NCBI RefSeq assembly: GCF_037893015.1
Contig: NC_133665.1
Span: 105,987,937-106,051,936, forward strand
Direction: 5' to 3'
Source: Macrotis lagotis
Taxonomy: Eukaryota > Chordata > Mammalia > Peramelemorphia > Peramelidae
DNA length: 64,000 bases
Shown: positions 32,641 to 46,200 of the stretch, piece after piece
How the letters are laid out: every line of letters starts with the position of its first letter
Numbering within the stretch: the stretch's first letter is position 1
Notes under the pieces: model-generated
The model's input: only the letters and a program-made list of their open reading frames with translations
Database searches by the model: none
What the model was told of the DNA's origin: nothing
Made by a program: the position numbers and the translations under genes

Positions 32641-33199
32641 ATCACTGAGACAGTGTCAAACCTTCTGTAACACCTAAAAGTTAGGGACTGGGTTATGGAT
32701 TCACACCCTGCCACATCCTTTAGGTGTAATGGAAGAACGTGTCCCAACTTCCTTTTGCTTTTCTCTTTATACTGTCTTGGTGCAGTACCATCAAGGACTT
32801 GTCTCTTATCTCTTTCTTGCACAAGAGAGCTATTTATTTCCTTTACCACAAAAGAAATGCTTCAGACACAGTTTGTAGTGACAAATAGTCACAGCAGGAA
32901 GCATTGTGTTTTCACCTTGTTTCTACTCTTTGAGCACCTCACTCATGGTCTCTCTCTTCTGGTCAACCTTGTTGGTGGACATGTCCTGCATGAAGTCATT
33001 TCAGGGAGTTTCTCCAACAGGGCAGCTGGCACTGATTGAGGAACCCAGGAATTCCTAAACTCCCAAGGTAGTCACTAGGCTTGAAAAGTTTGTCTCTCTC
33101 CATTACTTTTTAGTCCATTGTGCTTAGGGGAGAACACACAGAACAGAAGTTGTGTCTAGGGTTATTTATGTCTGGCTTCCATTTAGTCTCTACTAGTTT

Positions 33200-33202
<3 letters not shown>

Positions 33203-33244
<42 letters not shown>
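33203..33244. repeat. (CA)n microsatellite
   Basis: Twenty-one uninterrupted CA units. Confidence 0.98.
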
Positions 33245-33246
<2 letters not shown>

Positions 33247-33367
33247 ATTATGAACTTGACAGGCATCAACTGACACAAGCATTTCCATATGCAAAGGACA
33301 GAAAAAGAGAACTGTATAGAAAACCACAAATCTATGGGTAGCTTATTGTTTGAAAAGTATATATTCA

Positions 33368-33524
33368 AGGGGCGGCTAGGAGGCATAGTGGATAAAGCAC
33401 TGGCCTTGGAGTCAGGAGTACCTGGGTTCAAATCCTGTCTCAGACACTTAATAATTACCTAGCTGTGTGGCCTTGGGCAAACCACTTAACCCCGTTTGCC
33501 TTGCAAAAACCTAAAAAAAAAAAA
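33368..33524 (+). repeat. tRNA-derived SINE in RNF123 intron 1
   Basis: GGGGCGGCTAGGAGGCATAG to an A tail; B box GGGTTCAAATCC. The AAGTATATATTCA duplication flanks it at about 33355-33367 and 33525-33537. Confidence 0.94.
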
Positions 33525-33609
33525 AAGTATATATTCATTGTAACATGGTAATGCCAGCACTACCCTACTAATTTTCGTCACCTTCTGAACTTCTACTCTA
33601 ATCTGTGTA

Positions 33610-34200
33610 TTTTTAGAACAAATTTATTTTTCCAAAAATTAGTTTTCATCAATCGTTTTTATAAGGTTTTCAGTTTCACATTTTTCTCCCTCTTTCCCTT
33701 CTCTCTCCCCTCCCCCTGAGAGCAATCTAATATAGGTTGTTCATGTGTAGCGATATTAAATATATTTACATATTAATTATGTTGTAAAAGAAGAATAAGA
33801 ACAAAAAGGAAAAAGCCCATAAATATATAACAAATTTTAAAAATTGAAAATATTGAGCTTCGCATTCAGACTCCATAGTTCCTTCTCTGGATGTAGATGG
33901 TATTTTCTGTCACCAAGTCCTTTAGAATTGTCTTTATTATACTACTGAGATGAGCAAGATCCATCATAGTGGATCATCACATAATGTTGCTCTTAATGTG
34001 CACAATGTTCTCCTGGTTCTGTTAATATCACTGAGCATTTAACTTGTGTATTTTAAAAAATGATACTTCACTATCTCTATGGCAACTCCCATACAACACT
34101 TCCATCCTCTCTTCCCCCTCCCTCCCCAACTCCCCATCCTAAAATCCTTATTTGCAACAGATAAGTATAATCAAACAAAACAAATTTAGATTGTATTAAT
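33610..34200 (-). mobile_element. L1 3'-end fragment just upstream of RNF123 exon 2
   Basis: 'ttcagactccatagttccttctctggatg ... gatccatcatagtggatcatcac ... gttctcctggttctgttaat' is the antisense marsupial L1 3' end. It stops about 40 bp before the exon 2 acceptor. Confidence 0.8.
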
Positions 34201-34269
34201 TGAAAGTGAAAAATCTATGTTTTGTGCTCCCACCCCCAGAATCACTGACTGTTCACTGAGAAATGAAGA

Positions 34270-34351
34270 ATGACGTCAAAAGGGGCAGGCACCTCTCTCT
34301 CCCAAAAGAGTTTTAGGCTGACCTCTGATTCTGAGAAGCCCAAAGTCACAG
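34270..34351 (+). CDS. RNF123: RNF123 exon 2: start codon
   Basis: The exon begins at 34240 (CCCCCAG|AATCAC) and ends GTCACAG|GTGAGA. Coding starts at 34270 (27 codons plus one base). An out-of-frame ATG at 34263 overlaps the start and runs to TAG inside the exon. Confidence 0.9.
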
Positions 34352-37205
34352 GTGAGAATCCTGAACAAGGACAGGGGAAATCATGGAGGAGAGAACTCTA
34401 GAATAGTTGTTGACCACATTGCCAACAGTTATTAATGTAGCCACTTAGGCAGAAATAGTTTTGAGGAAGAAAAGATCTAGAAATGAATAAATAAGCCCAA
34501 CAACCCCTGAATTACAGCCTTTCCTTTTCTCTAATAGCAGTGGGTTGTATAACTTGCCAAAATTATTACTCCTTCCTGCAAAATGTGATGATCTTTCCTC
34601 CCTTAGCTCATCTGGGGAGTAACTAGCCCAAATATGGTACAGTTGACTTAGCACCTTGATAACCATTATGACTTCCATTCACTTGTTTTTTTCCTCATTT
34701 GACTTCATGTGCTTACAGGTATTGTCAATGAAAAGTTACTGAATGACTATCTACAGCGTATCTTTTCCAGCCCAGACCAGGTCCCCACTACCACTACTGG
34801 CAGGTATAGTAGCTGTCTTTTTCTCTGTCAAGTATGGGGTTGGTTTGTGGTGGAATCATACAGAACTACTGTTAATCTTGGGACCTATCCTTCTGGGGGT
34901 GGGGTTAGCAGGTGTTCTGTCATTAACAAATGAATAAATATTCATCACCCTCTGTGTGCAAAACTTTGTAGCAGGAACTACAGCAAAATACACAAAAGGT
35001 TCCTTATTGGTCATTGATGAGTATGAGCTGTACCTTTACAATGAGATCTTTCTGAATTGCAAAACAATATATAGGTGTAGATACCGAAAAAGAATACCAT
35101 TTTAGACTGGCACTTACATTCTCTTACATTAACAGCCAGATGGAGAAGAATAAAAAAGTTTGGCTTTTATTGTTTTTAGGCTACTATGGTATATAACACA
35201 TTTCCTACCTTCTTCTAAGTTTCCATTCTGTATAGGACAATCAGGTATGCCCACTGTGAAAAGATAAATAGTGCAGGACAGTGCAATCTAAGTAAGTGTT
35301 CAGTAAATGGGACAGCCTGAAAGTGTATTAGGAGTTCAGCTGAAAGAAAAGTCGTAGGCTGGGGAGTCAGGATAGATTTTCCCAAGAAGCTGAGCCCTGG
35401 AAAAAGCAGTGTGGTCAGAATGCCAGCTGGGATCATGGAGGCCTCTTTTTCTCCTGATATTTCCCAGGAGCTTTGTGAGTAAATAACCATCTTCATAGAT
35501 ATTCACTGATAAGCTATTATTATTAACTTACATTTGTAGAATGACTTATGGTTTATTAAAATGCTTAATGTCTATGAGTTTTCATTTTCTCCATTGAGGT
35601 AGATTCTTTTTTTTTTTAAGGTTTTAGCAAGGCAAATGGAGTTAAGTGGCTTGCCCAAGGCCACACAGCTAGGTAATTATTAAGTGTCTGAGACCGGATT
35701 TGAACCCAGGTACTCCTGACTCCAAGGCCGGTGCTCTATCCACTACACCATCTAGCTGCCCCCTAGGTAGATTCTTTATAGGTGGTATTATCCTCATTTT
35801 ATAGAGGAGGAAACTGAGGCTCAGAGAGGGGAAATAATAAATTGCTCAAGAGCTCAAAGGGATAGGTAACTATTGCCAGAGCCAGTCCTCCATTCTAGTT
35901 TTCCTGACTTGAAGTCCCATCCTATTTTTCCTATGGCACATTGCTATTTAAGGAGTCCTAGGGCAAATTTTCTTGAAAAGTGAAGAAGAAGCTATTTCCA
36001 TTTAGTAGCCATTTTTAAGTGCCTACTATGTATTGAGTACTGGAGAGCCAAGCTCATTACATTGTCCCTGCTCTTGATAGACTTAAAAAATCTCCCTCAG
36101 GGAGGGTAAGGTACATGCTACAGGTAAATATGATATAAGAGAGGTTAGAGGAGCAAAGGATAGAGCCAGAGTGCTCTTCCTTGGGGGAAGCAGATATTAT
36201 TCTCACCTGTATGAATTAGTATGAATTATTTTGAAAAGTGAATTTCTTAAGCATGAGGAGCCTAAATTTTCCAATACTGGGTTTACTTAAAGTGAGCTAC
36301 CACTTCACAAGTGTATAGGTGAGTGACAATCCCAGCTAGTAGTCATTGCCATGCCCCACTGCTAGTATTAGAGTGGGATGTGTTAGCTTCAGAGCCTGAG
36401 AGGAAAGTTATCATGGGAGAAATCACATTCTTGTGGTGGGGATAGAGATGGAGAGAATTGTTGCCCATCTCACAACTCTCCTTTTGCATTAGCAATAAAA
36501 GGGGAATTGATAAAAACTGTGGTAGCAAAGTGTGAAAATTGCTGTAGGCAGGTTTTTCTGTTTGAAGAAGCCAGGTTAGATAGTTGGAGTAAGAGAAAAA
36601 CTGCAGATAAGTATCTACCATTACTGGTCTGGCAATAAGTCTAAAAGACTAACGTTTTTTGCCACTACTGGGCCCTGTGGAGAGTGGTTTGGAGGATGGA
36701 TGCCCAGAAATACATTGCCTGAACTCAGCTAAGGTTACATTCCTTCTTCTATTCTTAGATACTGAGTTCATGTCAGAGCAGCCAGGGAAGCTAAGAATAA
36801 CACCAAGACCACTGAGTTAAGGTCACAGTGAACAAGAGGGAAAGCAGAGGTTACCTTTTCCCTGGGATTAGGGATTGTTGGTAATGTCATGCATGCCTGC
36901 CTTTAATATTTTAGGATTCACACTTGCAGTAGCTACTTGGTAGCTTGAGGGTTAAGGGAACTTTTTTTTTAAATCACCCCAGTTATATTTCTGTCTTCTC
37001 TTTTTTCTGGAAATGTCAAGGAAGAGTGTGTCAAGTAGTAGAAAGATGTTTGTATTTCTTTTACCATCTTCTTTACATCTGTCCAAGATTAAAAATTAGC
37101 ATGATATTTACACTCCTATTACAGATCAGATCAGTGTTTCTCAGAAAGAAAGGAATGGAGCTTAACTTACATCAGGAATTTGTAGCATATATGCATATAA
37201 ATATA

Positions 37206-37236
<31 letters not shown>

Positions 37237-40200
37237 AAAGAGGATTTTCTGACTTTAGATATGTCATTGAGTGACAGGAAGAATCTAGCCTCCTTATTGA
37301 TCTGGGTTACTTTTGAGAGTAGCTCAGAGGGCAGCAAGGTGGTGAAGTGGATAGAGCACTGGCCCTGGAGTTACGAGTACCTGAGTTCAAATCTGGCCTC
37401 AGACACTTAATAATTACCTAGCTGTTTGGCCTTGGGCAAGCCACTTAAGCCCATTTGCCTTGCAAAAACCTGAAAAAAAAAAGTATAGAGAGTAGCTCAG
37501 ACACTTTGTGTGGGATAGATTAAATGTATCCTCTATTTCTGCTTTAGTTCTTATGTTGACATTGACCTTGGATCTTCTCAAGCTTGTTATGATCTCAAAT
37601 TCTTAGCATCTGATGCTTCCTTGGTCATAGAGAATAAGACAAATGGGGGAAGTATTAGGGAGACTGACTTAGATGATCCAAATGGTTTAGTGGAGAAATG
37701 GTGAGCCTTAGGAGGTGGTAGGGCTGACTTCAGGCAAATTCTGGTGACCACTTGTTAGGGACTCTTCCTCAGAGATCCCAGTGTCTCAGAGTGGGTGGCG
37801 CCTACAGAGACTACATGTAGCCCAACTAAACAAGACTGTCTTCTGCAACATCCTTGACAAGTAGACATCGCTCCATGCTTGCTCTCTCTCTCTCTCTTTT
37901 TCTCTCTCTCTAGTAAAGGGGACTCATTAAATCTGAGGAATCTTTACTGTTGAACAGTTCTAATTCTTAGGAAGTTTTTCTACCATCAGACCTAAACATA
38001 TAAATTGGATTTTATGACCTTGGAGATCTCTTCTAACATTGATATTTTGAGATTCTATTTGTATATTTCTGGGACTTACTGCCATCTCTTTTAATCCATC
38101 TACTTACAGCTTCCTAGGGTCATTAGCATTTAGGGCATGTGGCTTCATTGGAAGGAGATAACAATACTTGACTGTCATTGGTATTTTGTGGTTTCTTTGG
38201 GGTTAGGGATATATGACTCTTATACCAAAACCCTTGCAGCTCAATAAACCCTGATTGCCTGGTGAAATGAATCTCCCTCTTACTCTCTTTTTCCAGAAAA
38301 TCTCTGACTTTTCAGAATCTTCAGGAACATCTTGACCAACTACTGAAGGAGGAGGATGAACCTGAAGAGAGTGAAGGTAGCATATATTCCTAAGAGAATG
38401 AAACTCAAGCTTTCATGGTAATGATGACTGAGAACCAATTTTTTGCATTAAGTTCATAGGCAGAGTGGTAGATGAATGCTTTTAGACTGGAGCAAGGATC
38501 AGGATACTGCAGGACCTGGGACCTCTTGGGGGCAAAATACTAGAATAGACAGCCACCTGTACAGCCACCTGTTTCCTATAATGGGACCCCAGGAGAATTT
38601 TACATTAATGGAATGACTAGCTTGCCTCTTAAAACTTTCCCCTTCCCTACAAATATCCTTCAAAACAGATTTGGATCTCTCTTATTCTAGGATGTTCCTC
38701 ATCGAGTTTTTTTCTTCTTTGGTAGACTTCAGAGTCTTTCTTTGGGCTTCTCAGAGAGGTTCAACTAGAGGAAACTTAAAGAAGTCTTGAATATTCTTAG
38801 ATTTAGGGAGCAAGCCCAGGCTGGGACTATTGCTGAAATCTAAATAGATGATTCCATCATATACTGATTTCCTTGTGAAAAGTTGAGGCTTTGGAACTTG
38901 TCCTAAGAATGTCAGTCTGCTCTTAACCCAGCAGGTAAGGTGGTTTGTGACTGACCTATAAGAAGCAGCTCAGTCTCCTGCTTGGTTGAGTCTTTGGTTT
39001 TGTTCTGTATGATTTCTGCTGACTCTCCCATCTCTTGTTTGTTTCAGAACAGACTGTAGAAGGGCGACTTGGGCCATCCACTGTGGTCCTGGATCACACG
39101 AGTGGCTTTGAGGGGCTACTCCTGGTGGATGATGATCTTCTTGGGGTAAGTTTGGGGTTGCTGAAGAAGTGGAGAATGGATGACTTCTCTCAACATTAGG
39201 TGGGGCTGTGGTGGGAATATTCAGATAATGGCTCTCCTAATTTGGACCATGCTGTACCTTTTGCTTAGATTTGGACACTCATAGCTTGAGTCTGTGACTC
39301 ATCTGGGCAAGGTATATGTAACTTGAAGGTTTGTGCTTGGGGAAGAAGGTTGTGAATCAAAGAGACAAGTTATACTGTAAAGCTAATCCTTCTTAACATT
39401 GAGGGACCTGGCTATGTCTGTCTGTTATTCTTGAACTTAGTGGTTAGGGGAAAGAATCACTTGAGGGTTTTGATCAGATCTCATTGAGATGATGCTTTGG
39501 CATCCCTTCCCTTGTCGAAGAGAGATTTTTTTCCTTCTCTCATTTAAATAGTTCTGAAGGGGAACCATTATTGTCTGTTGTAGAAAGGAGTATAGTTAGG
39601 GATTTATCTTGAGAATCCAAATCCCTTTCCTTCCTTGATTTAGGTTATTGGACACAGTAACTTTGGCTCAATCAGGGCTACCACTTGTGTGTATAAAGGT
39701 AAGTACCTTCAGCTTGTTGAAAGGAAAGTGATGGGGGTAAGGGATTTTCATGGGGTCTTCTTTCAAGGAGAAAGGTAAAGGCTGTCTTGTCTTGCATGCT
39801 GATTTTTCTGAGACCTTTGAGGCTTAGGTGCTATGTGCTAGTGTGGATTATTGAATATTAGATGAGGCAGGACCTGGAAGTATCCTGCAGCCTCTCTAAG
39901 TGAGACCTGCCAAGAAAAACTAAAGCCGTTCTCAGGGTGGTGGGGTGAGGTTCTTAGTGTGATATTTACCATAAGTATAGTAGCTCTTCAGGAATGAAAC
40001 ATCTTGTGTGTGGCTTCCTTCCAGGGAAATGGATCTATGAGGTGCTCATCTCCTCCCAAGGGCTTATGCAGATTGGCTGGTGCACCCTCAATTGCCGATT
40101 CAACCAGGAGGTATGTTAGCTTGGAGTGTTTATATTCAGTCTTTCCCCCTGGTTTTATAGTACCTCACTAGAACTTATTGGACCTAGTGAAAATAGAGGC

Positions 40201-43200
40201 CTCTCTATATAGATTCCACAGATGAGGAAACTAATCTTGCTTTGGGCCCTTTGATTTAAGAAAAACCAAGGTAAAGTTGCAGCAATAGGCCCTTTAACAT
40301 TCCTCTCATAGAACAAACTCTGTCTTTACCCTTTTTTGCTCTGCTCTCTCTCTTGCCAGGGCTGCAGCAGTCTGTGAGAATATAATCCCAGACACTATAA
40401 TATAATAAGCATTGCTTAAGTGTATAATGGGGGACGTTATATGCTTTATATTACACACATTATATTAAGTGTATAATAAAGTCCTATGGGACATTATTAT
40501 GAGAGATAGAAAGCTTTGTGGAAATAAGACCTAGTCCTTCTCCTCATGGAGTTTCCAGAATATGATCCCTACATTACATAAATAACTTTTGTTGTTCATT
40601 TGTTTCAATTGTGTCTAACTCTTGGCGACCCCATTTGGGGTTTTCTTGGCAGAGATTGTGGAGTGGTTTGCCATTTCCTTTTCTAGCTCATTTTATAAAT
40701 GAGGATACTGAAGCAAACAGGGTTAAGTGACTTGCCTAGGGTAGTAAATAGTAAATATCTAAGGGCAGATTTGAACAGGAAGATCTTTCTCACTCCAGGC
40801 CCAGCATTCTATCTATTGCATCACCTAGCTGCTTCATAAATAACTGTAATATATGATAAATAAGAAAAAGTCCCATTCTAATGTCTCATCTTCCTTTGGA
40901 GTTAACGCCAAAGAATTCTCAAAAGCTTTGCTGATAGAGCTCTGACAGGTTCTACTAAGCTGGAAAAAGTGAATATAGTCACAGTAGCAGACTGTCTACT
41001 GTAGGAGAACCAGCCTAGCTAATTCAGAGAGGGCTTTCATCAGTAGGTTGACTAGGACAGTCCACAAAACAAACAAAAAAAATACAAAATGTTCCATTTT
41101 TTTCATGAAACCCTTTCTTGCTTCTGCAGTGATGGTAGCAGAATAACCAAAAAAGAAAAAAAAAGACATAAAGTTCTCAAAATCATTTTTTAGACAATCT
41201 ACCAAACCTTAACTACTAATTTTGGTATTAAGTATGAGAGCCTTGTTCAGTGATCAGTAAATCAGTGTGTTCCTGGAGGAACTGGACCATGTCATTATTA
41301 ACTTTCTTACTATAAATGAAACCAGAATACACAAGAAGGTTGCAGCTAAATGGAAGGATGGCTTGCAGGTTCTCCTGGAAGAGACAAAGGAGTTGACCAA
41401 GTTGAGCTCATTGTGCCCAGAGGCATCTGATTTCCAGGGACACTTGCCTGCTTCCTTTTGCTGCTGCTCTTTATGAGCATTAACAAAGAGAGTACTATGA
41501 AGAACTCAAAAATATTTTCGAAAAAGAAGTCATTGATACATGGAGGCTTCATTCTTCATGAAGGTGAACAAAGATAAGAATAGAGAAAAATTCATTGGAA
41601 TATATGGTTTCAAATGAATAAGAAACAAAAAAAGCAAAGGTTTATAAAATACTCCAGAAGCATTCTGCCTATATGTTGGGCACATTTATCTGTAGAATGG
41701 GGAGATTGATATCCAGTCCCTACTTCCCAGAGCTATTGTGAGGATCAAATAAGTTAATAATTATAAAATTATTATAGTACCTAGCACATTGAAAATGCCA
41801 TATGAATGTTAGCTATTGTTGTGGTTATTCTTTTTAGCGCTCTCTTCCAGATAAGAGTTGAAGAACATTGAACATGGCAAGCACTAAACCATGCTACAAA
41901 AAATGACTAATCTTAATAGATGGGAAATGACTAGTTATTAGTGTGAAAGGCATTTCTGAATTAGCATGGGTAGTTTGTTGCTTAGTTAGAGCAAAGACTA
42001 GAATTCACACCAAACCATAAGAAATTGTTGACAATTATACTAATTCTATTCCTGCCTATTAAAAAAAATTAACCATTGATTTAGCATTTGGTCAACACAT
42101 TTTATACATTATTTTATTTGCACTTCATCCCGTGAGGAAGATCCTGCAGGTCCCTTTTTTGCAGATGAAAAAAAGAGGATCAGAGTGCTTGCTCTTGGTC
42201 ACACAGTAGGAGAGTGTCAGAAGCAAGGTTTTTTCCCCCTGACTTCAAGTCTAGCTTTCTTTCTACCATTCCATCTTGCTTCTCTCCAAAAAGCTATAAA
42301 CACTCAAAAATTAAAGCTAGATAAAGAAAAAGATATTGATTGCTTTTGCCTATAGAAGCTTAACCAATGTAAGTAACAGTAACTACAGTTAGGAGTCATT
42401 AAACCTCCTCAGCCATCAGATTCTTGATTTCTGTCTGAGGAGGGACACGAAACCCACCTAGTTTTGAAAATAAACATTTGAAGAATGTTCTAGAGGAGAA
42501 TATAAACAATTACAGAATGTTGTGATAAAATAGGGATGTGAAGTGGATGAAAAAAATGAACCTGTGAAAAGTCAGATCATCCTTAAAGCATTTATAGACA
42601 AAACTGAGAGAATAATAAATGCACAAAACTGCCAGTATTTCTATACTGACTTATTTTTGTCACATTAGACAGAAAAGTCCCTTATCTTTGGACTCAACAC
42701 CTCTGTTTCTGATGTGCTATAAGAGGAAGTGAAAATGTCACTTAAAAATGAAGTTGAAAGTAAAGAAGGTAAAGAGAAAAAAAAAACAGTATGTTCAGTG
42801 ACTGCAATAAAATGCAAATGAAAACAATGAACACTGATCAAATCTGCCCTGCCAGTATGCACTGTACATTCCACAAGCATTGCCTTCTTAATTTTACTTC
42901 TTTTAGCTGCTTAACTTTGTAAGATGCAATGAGGTTGGATAAAGTTTAAATGACTGCCCCTTTCAACATCAAAAGAATAAAGAACTACTGACATTGAATT
43001 GAAGGCCAAGCTGGCTGCCTCTTTCCATTTGCCTGTTCTGGCTAGTTTGGGTCCTGGTGGCATTTAAATTGTTTTGTTTTTTTTTAAAGCTTGCATGTTG
43101 GTGAAAAGAAGAACCGGGTGGGACTATAGTAAATCTTCAAATGGATTTAGTTATTGGAATGTACAGTTTTTTAAATAATGCAAATAAAAGTTTTAAAACC

Positions 43201-46200
43201 TGAAAAAAAGGAAACTGGGCATATATATTTAGCAAGAGTTCACACCATTAGGAGCATTTATTAAAACCGACTATGTATTTTATTAGATGCTGGGGATGAT
43301 AGAAAGTTGACCTAAGTGCTGCACTGGTATCCACAGAATATTAAAAGACCTTGAGAAAGGCTTCCAGCACTTGGTTAGTTTTTCTATAGTGAGTATGTAG
43401 ACTAGAATCTCACAAGGAAGAGAAAGTTTTGATGGATTGGGAGTTCTCCCTTTGGAGGGAAATAACTACAGTGAAAAGATCACACATCCATTTAAATTTA
43501 AGTTCACTAGAGGCACAAAACAAAGTGTTTCATGGGCCAGAGAGAAGGTTCATTACCACAAGGAAAGTAGCATTTGATTTAGGCTGAAAACAGAATAGAA
43601 ATTCAACAAAGAAGGGAAGGGAAGTTCATTCCAGGCATTGGGATTTCTGTCTTCAAATATCTGAAGGGCTGTTAGTTTGATCATATAGGATAATGTCTAA
43701 AAGACTGATCTTGTCCTTTATGGGCAAAGTTGCAAAGACTCAAATAAGGAAGAACTATTTAACAATTAATCTAACAATTAGCTGTTCCAGAGTGGATTGG
43801 CTACCTCAGAAGGTCCTAAAATCACAGAATTTTAGAGTTGGAATAAGAACTGTTTGGTCCAACTTATATTTGAAAAACAATCCTTCCCACAATAGACTCA
43901 ACAAGTGGTCATCCAGCCTTTGCTTGTACATGCCTACCTTCACCTCCCAAGCCAATCTGTTCCATTTAGGCATAACTCTTAATAGGAAGTTTTCCCTAGT
44001 ATGAAACCTCAATTTGCCTGTTCATAACTATTACTATTTGTTTCTGATTTTGCCATCTTGGGCTAAACTAAGCAAGTTCAATTATTCTTTTTTTACAAGA
44101 AAGAACTTTTGATACTTGAACATATCTACCATGTTCCTTGAGTCTTCTCTGTTCTAAGCTAAGCATACCCAGTTCTTTCAATCCATCCTTCTATGGCATG
44201 GATTCACCTCCCTTTACCATAATCATTGTCCTTTCCTGAATGCTTTCCAGTTTATCAGTGTCCATTTCCAAATTGGCATCTCAGATGGAACATGGTACTT
44301 CAGATAAAGTCTCTTAATGAAGTGCAAGCTATATATCACAATGAATCAAGCTAGTTCCCTAGACCCTCTTAGATTTTTTTTGCACATAAACTACAATTCT
44401 GCCATTCCTCCCCTGTCTTGTACTTGTGAAGTACTTGTACTTGTGAAGTCTGTTTTCACATTTGTTCCTTTCATAATTTGTGCCTCTTATGTGTTGAATC
44501 TTTTGGAATTCTTTCAACTAACTTGTTCTATCTTCTAGCTTTATGTCATCTTCACATTTTAAAAGCATACTTTCAACTAAGTAAGGGATAGGGAACTTTT
44601 TTCTGCTAAGAGCCATTTGGATATTTATAACATCATTCATGGGTTATATTTAGCCAAACATTTAATTAATTCACCCCTTAAAAGCTCCTAGATTTATTGA
44701 ATTTCAAGTCTGCTTGCAGTTGCTTTGGCAACACCAGACCAATGTGGTCTGCAGAATGGAGGTTCTCTATCCCTGATCTAAGTCATCAGTAAAAACATTT
44801 CAGTAGCATGAGGCTAAGCATAGATTCCTGGAGAATTCTAACCCTCTTTCCATAGTGATATTGACTCAGTCATGATTATTCTTTGGTTTGACCTTTTATT
44901 TTTTTTTTTGAAAGATTTTATTTTGTTTTACAATTCCCCCCCCCCAATTCTTGCTTTCCTTCCCCCCACCCCCCACAGAAGGCATGCTGTTAGTCTTTAC
45001 ATTGGTTCCATGTTATATATTGATCTCAATTGAATGTGATGACAGAGAAATCATATCCTTAAGGAAGAAAAAATAAAGTATGAGATAGTAAAATTATATC
45101 ATAAGATAATGATTTTTTTTTTCTAATTTGAAGGTAATAGTCTTTGGTCTTTGTTCAAAGTCCATGATTCTTTCTCTGAATGCAGATGGTATTCTCCATT
45201 GCAGATAGCCCAAAATTGTTCCTGGTTGTTGCACTGATGGAATGAATAAGTCCATTAAAGTTGATCATCATTCCCATGTTGCTGTTAGGGTGTACCATGT
45301 TTTTCTTGTTCTGCTAATCTCACTCAGCATCAGTTCATGCAAATCCTTCCAGGCTTCCCTGAATTCCCATCCTTCCTGGTTTCTAATAGAACAATAGTGT
45401 TCCATGACATACATATATCACAGTTTGTTAAGCCATTCCCCAATTGAAGGACATTCACTTAATTTCCAGTTTTTTGCCACCACAAACAGGGCTGCTATAA
45501 ATATTTTTGTATAAGTGATGTTTTTACCCTTTTTCATAATCTCTTCAGGGTATAGACCCAGTAGTGGTATTGTTGGATCAAAGGGTATGCACATTTTTGT
45601 TGCCCTTTGGGCATAATCCCAAATTGCTCTCCAGAAAAGTTAAATCAGTTCACAGCTCCACCAACATTGTATTAGTGTCCCAGATTTCCCACTTCCCTTC
45701 CAACATTGATCATTGTCCTTTCTGGTCATATTGGCCAGTCTGAGAGGTGCTATCTCAGAGATGCTTTAATTTGCATTTCTCTAATAAGTAATGATTCAGA
45801 GCAATTTTTTATATGATTATGGATTGCTTTGATTTCCTCATCTGTAAACTGCCTTTGCATATCCTTTGACCATTTGTCAATTGGGAAATGGCTTGTTTTT
45901 TTGAAAATTTGACTCAGTTCTCTGTATATTTTAGAAATGAGTCCTTTGTCAGAAATACTAGTTGCAGGGGTGGCTAGGTGGTGTAGTGGATAAAGCACCG
46001 GCCTTGAAGTCAGGAGTACCTGGGTTCAAATCCGGTCTCAGACACTTAATAATTATCTAGCTGTGTGGTCTTGGGCAAACCACTTAACCCCATTTGCCTT
46101 GCAAAAATCTCAAAAAACCAAAAAGTTGTAAAAAAGAAATACTGGTTGCAAAAATTGTTTCCCAATTTACTACATTTCTTTTGATCTTGGTTCCAGTGGT

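Larger units (their letters stand above)
41200..43205 (+). pseudogene. Possible processed pseudogene of unidentified parent
   Basis: A stretch with 3'-UTR character ends in AATAAAAGTTTTAAAACCTGAAAAAAA (43181 onward; signal and short A run). Short open pieces upstream (for example 41267-41476) may be remnants of coding sequence. A MIR-like SINE (41690-41830) and another (42100-42290) interrupt it. I do not recognise the parent, and no target duplication was found, so it could be simply intron. Confidence 0.25.

Noticed and set aside
33203..33244. Arrays as CRISPR or satellite
   Set aside because: Only dinucleotide microsatellites and dispersed SINEs; no regularly spaced repeat-spacer array, and the genome is vertebrate.
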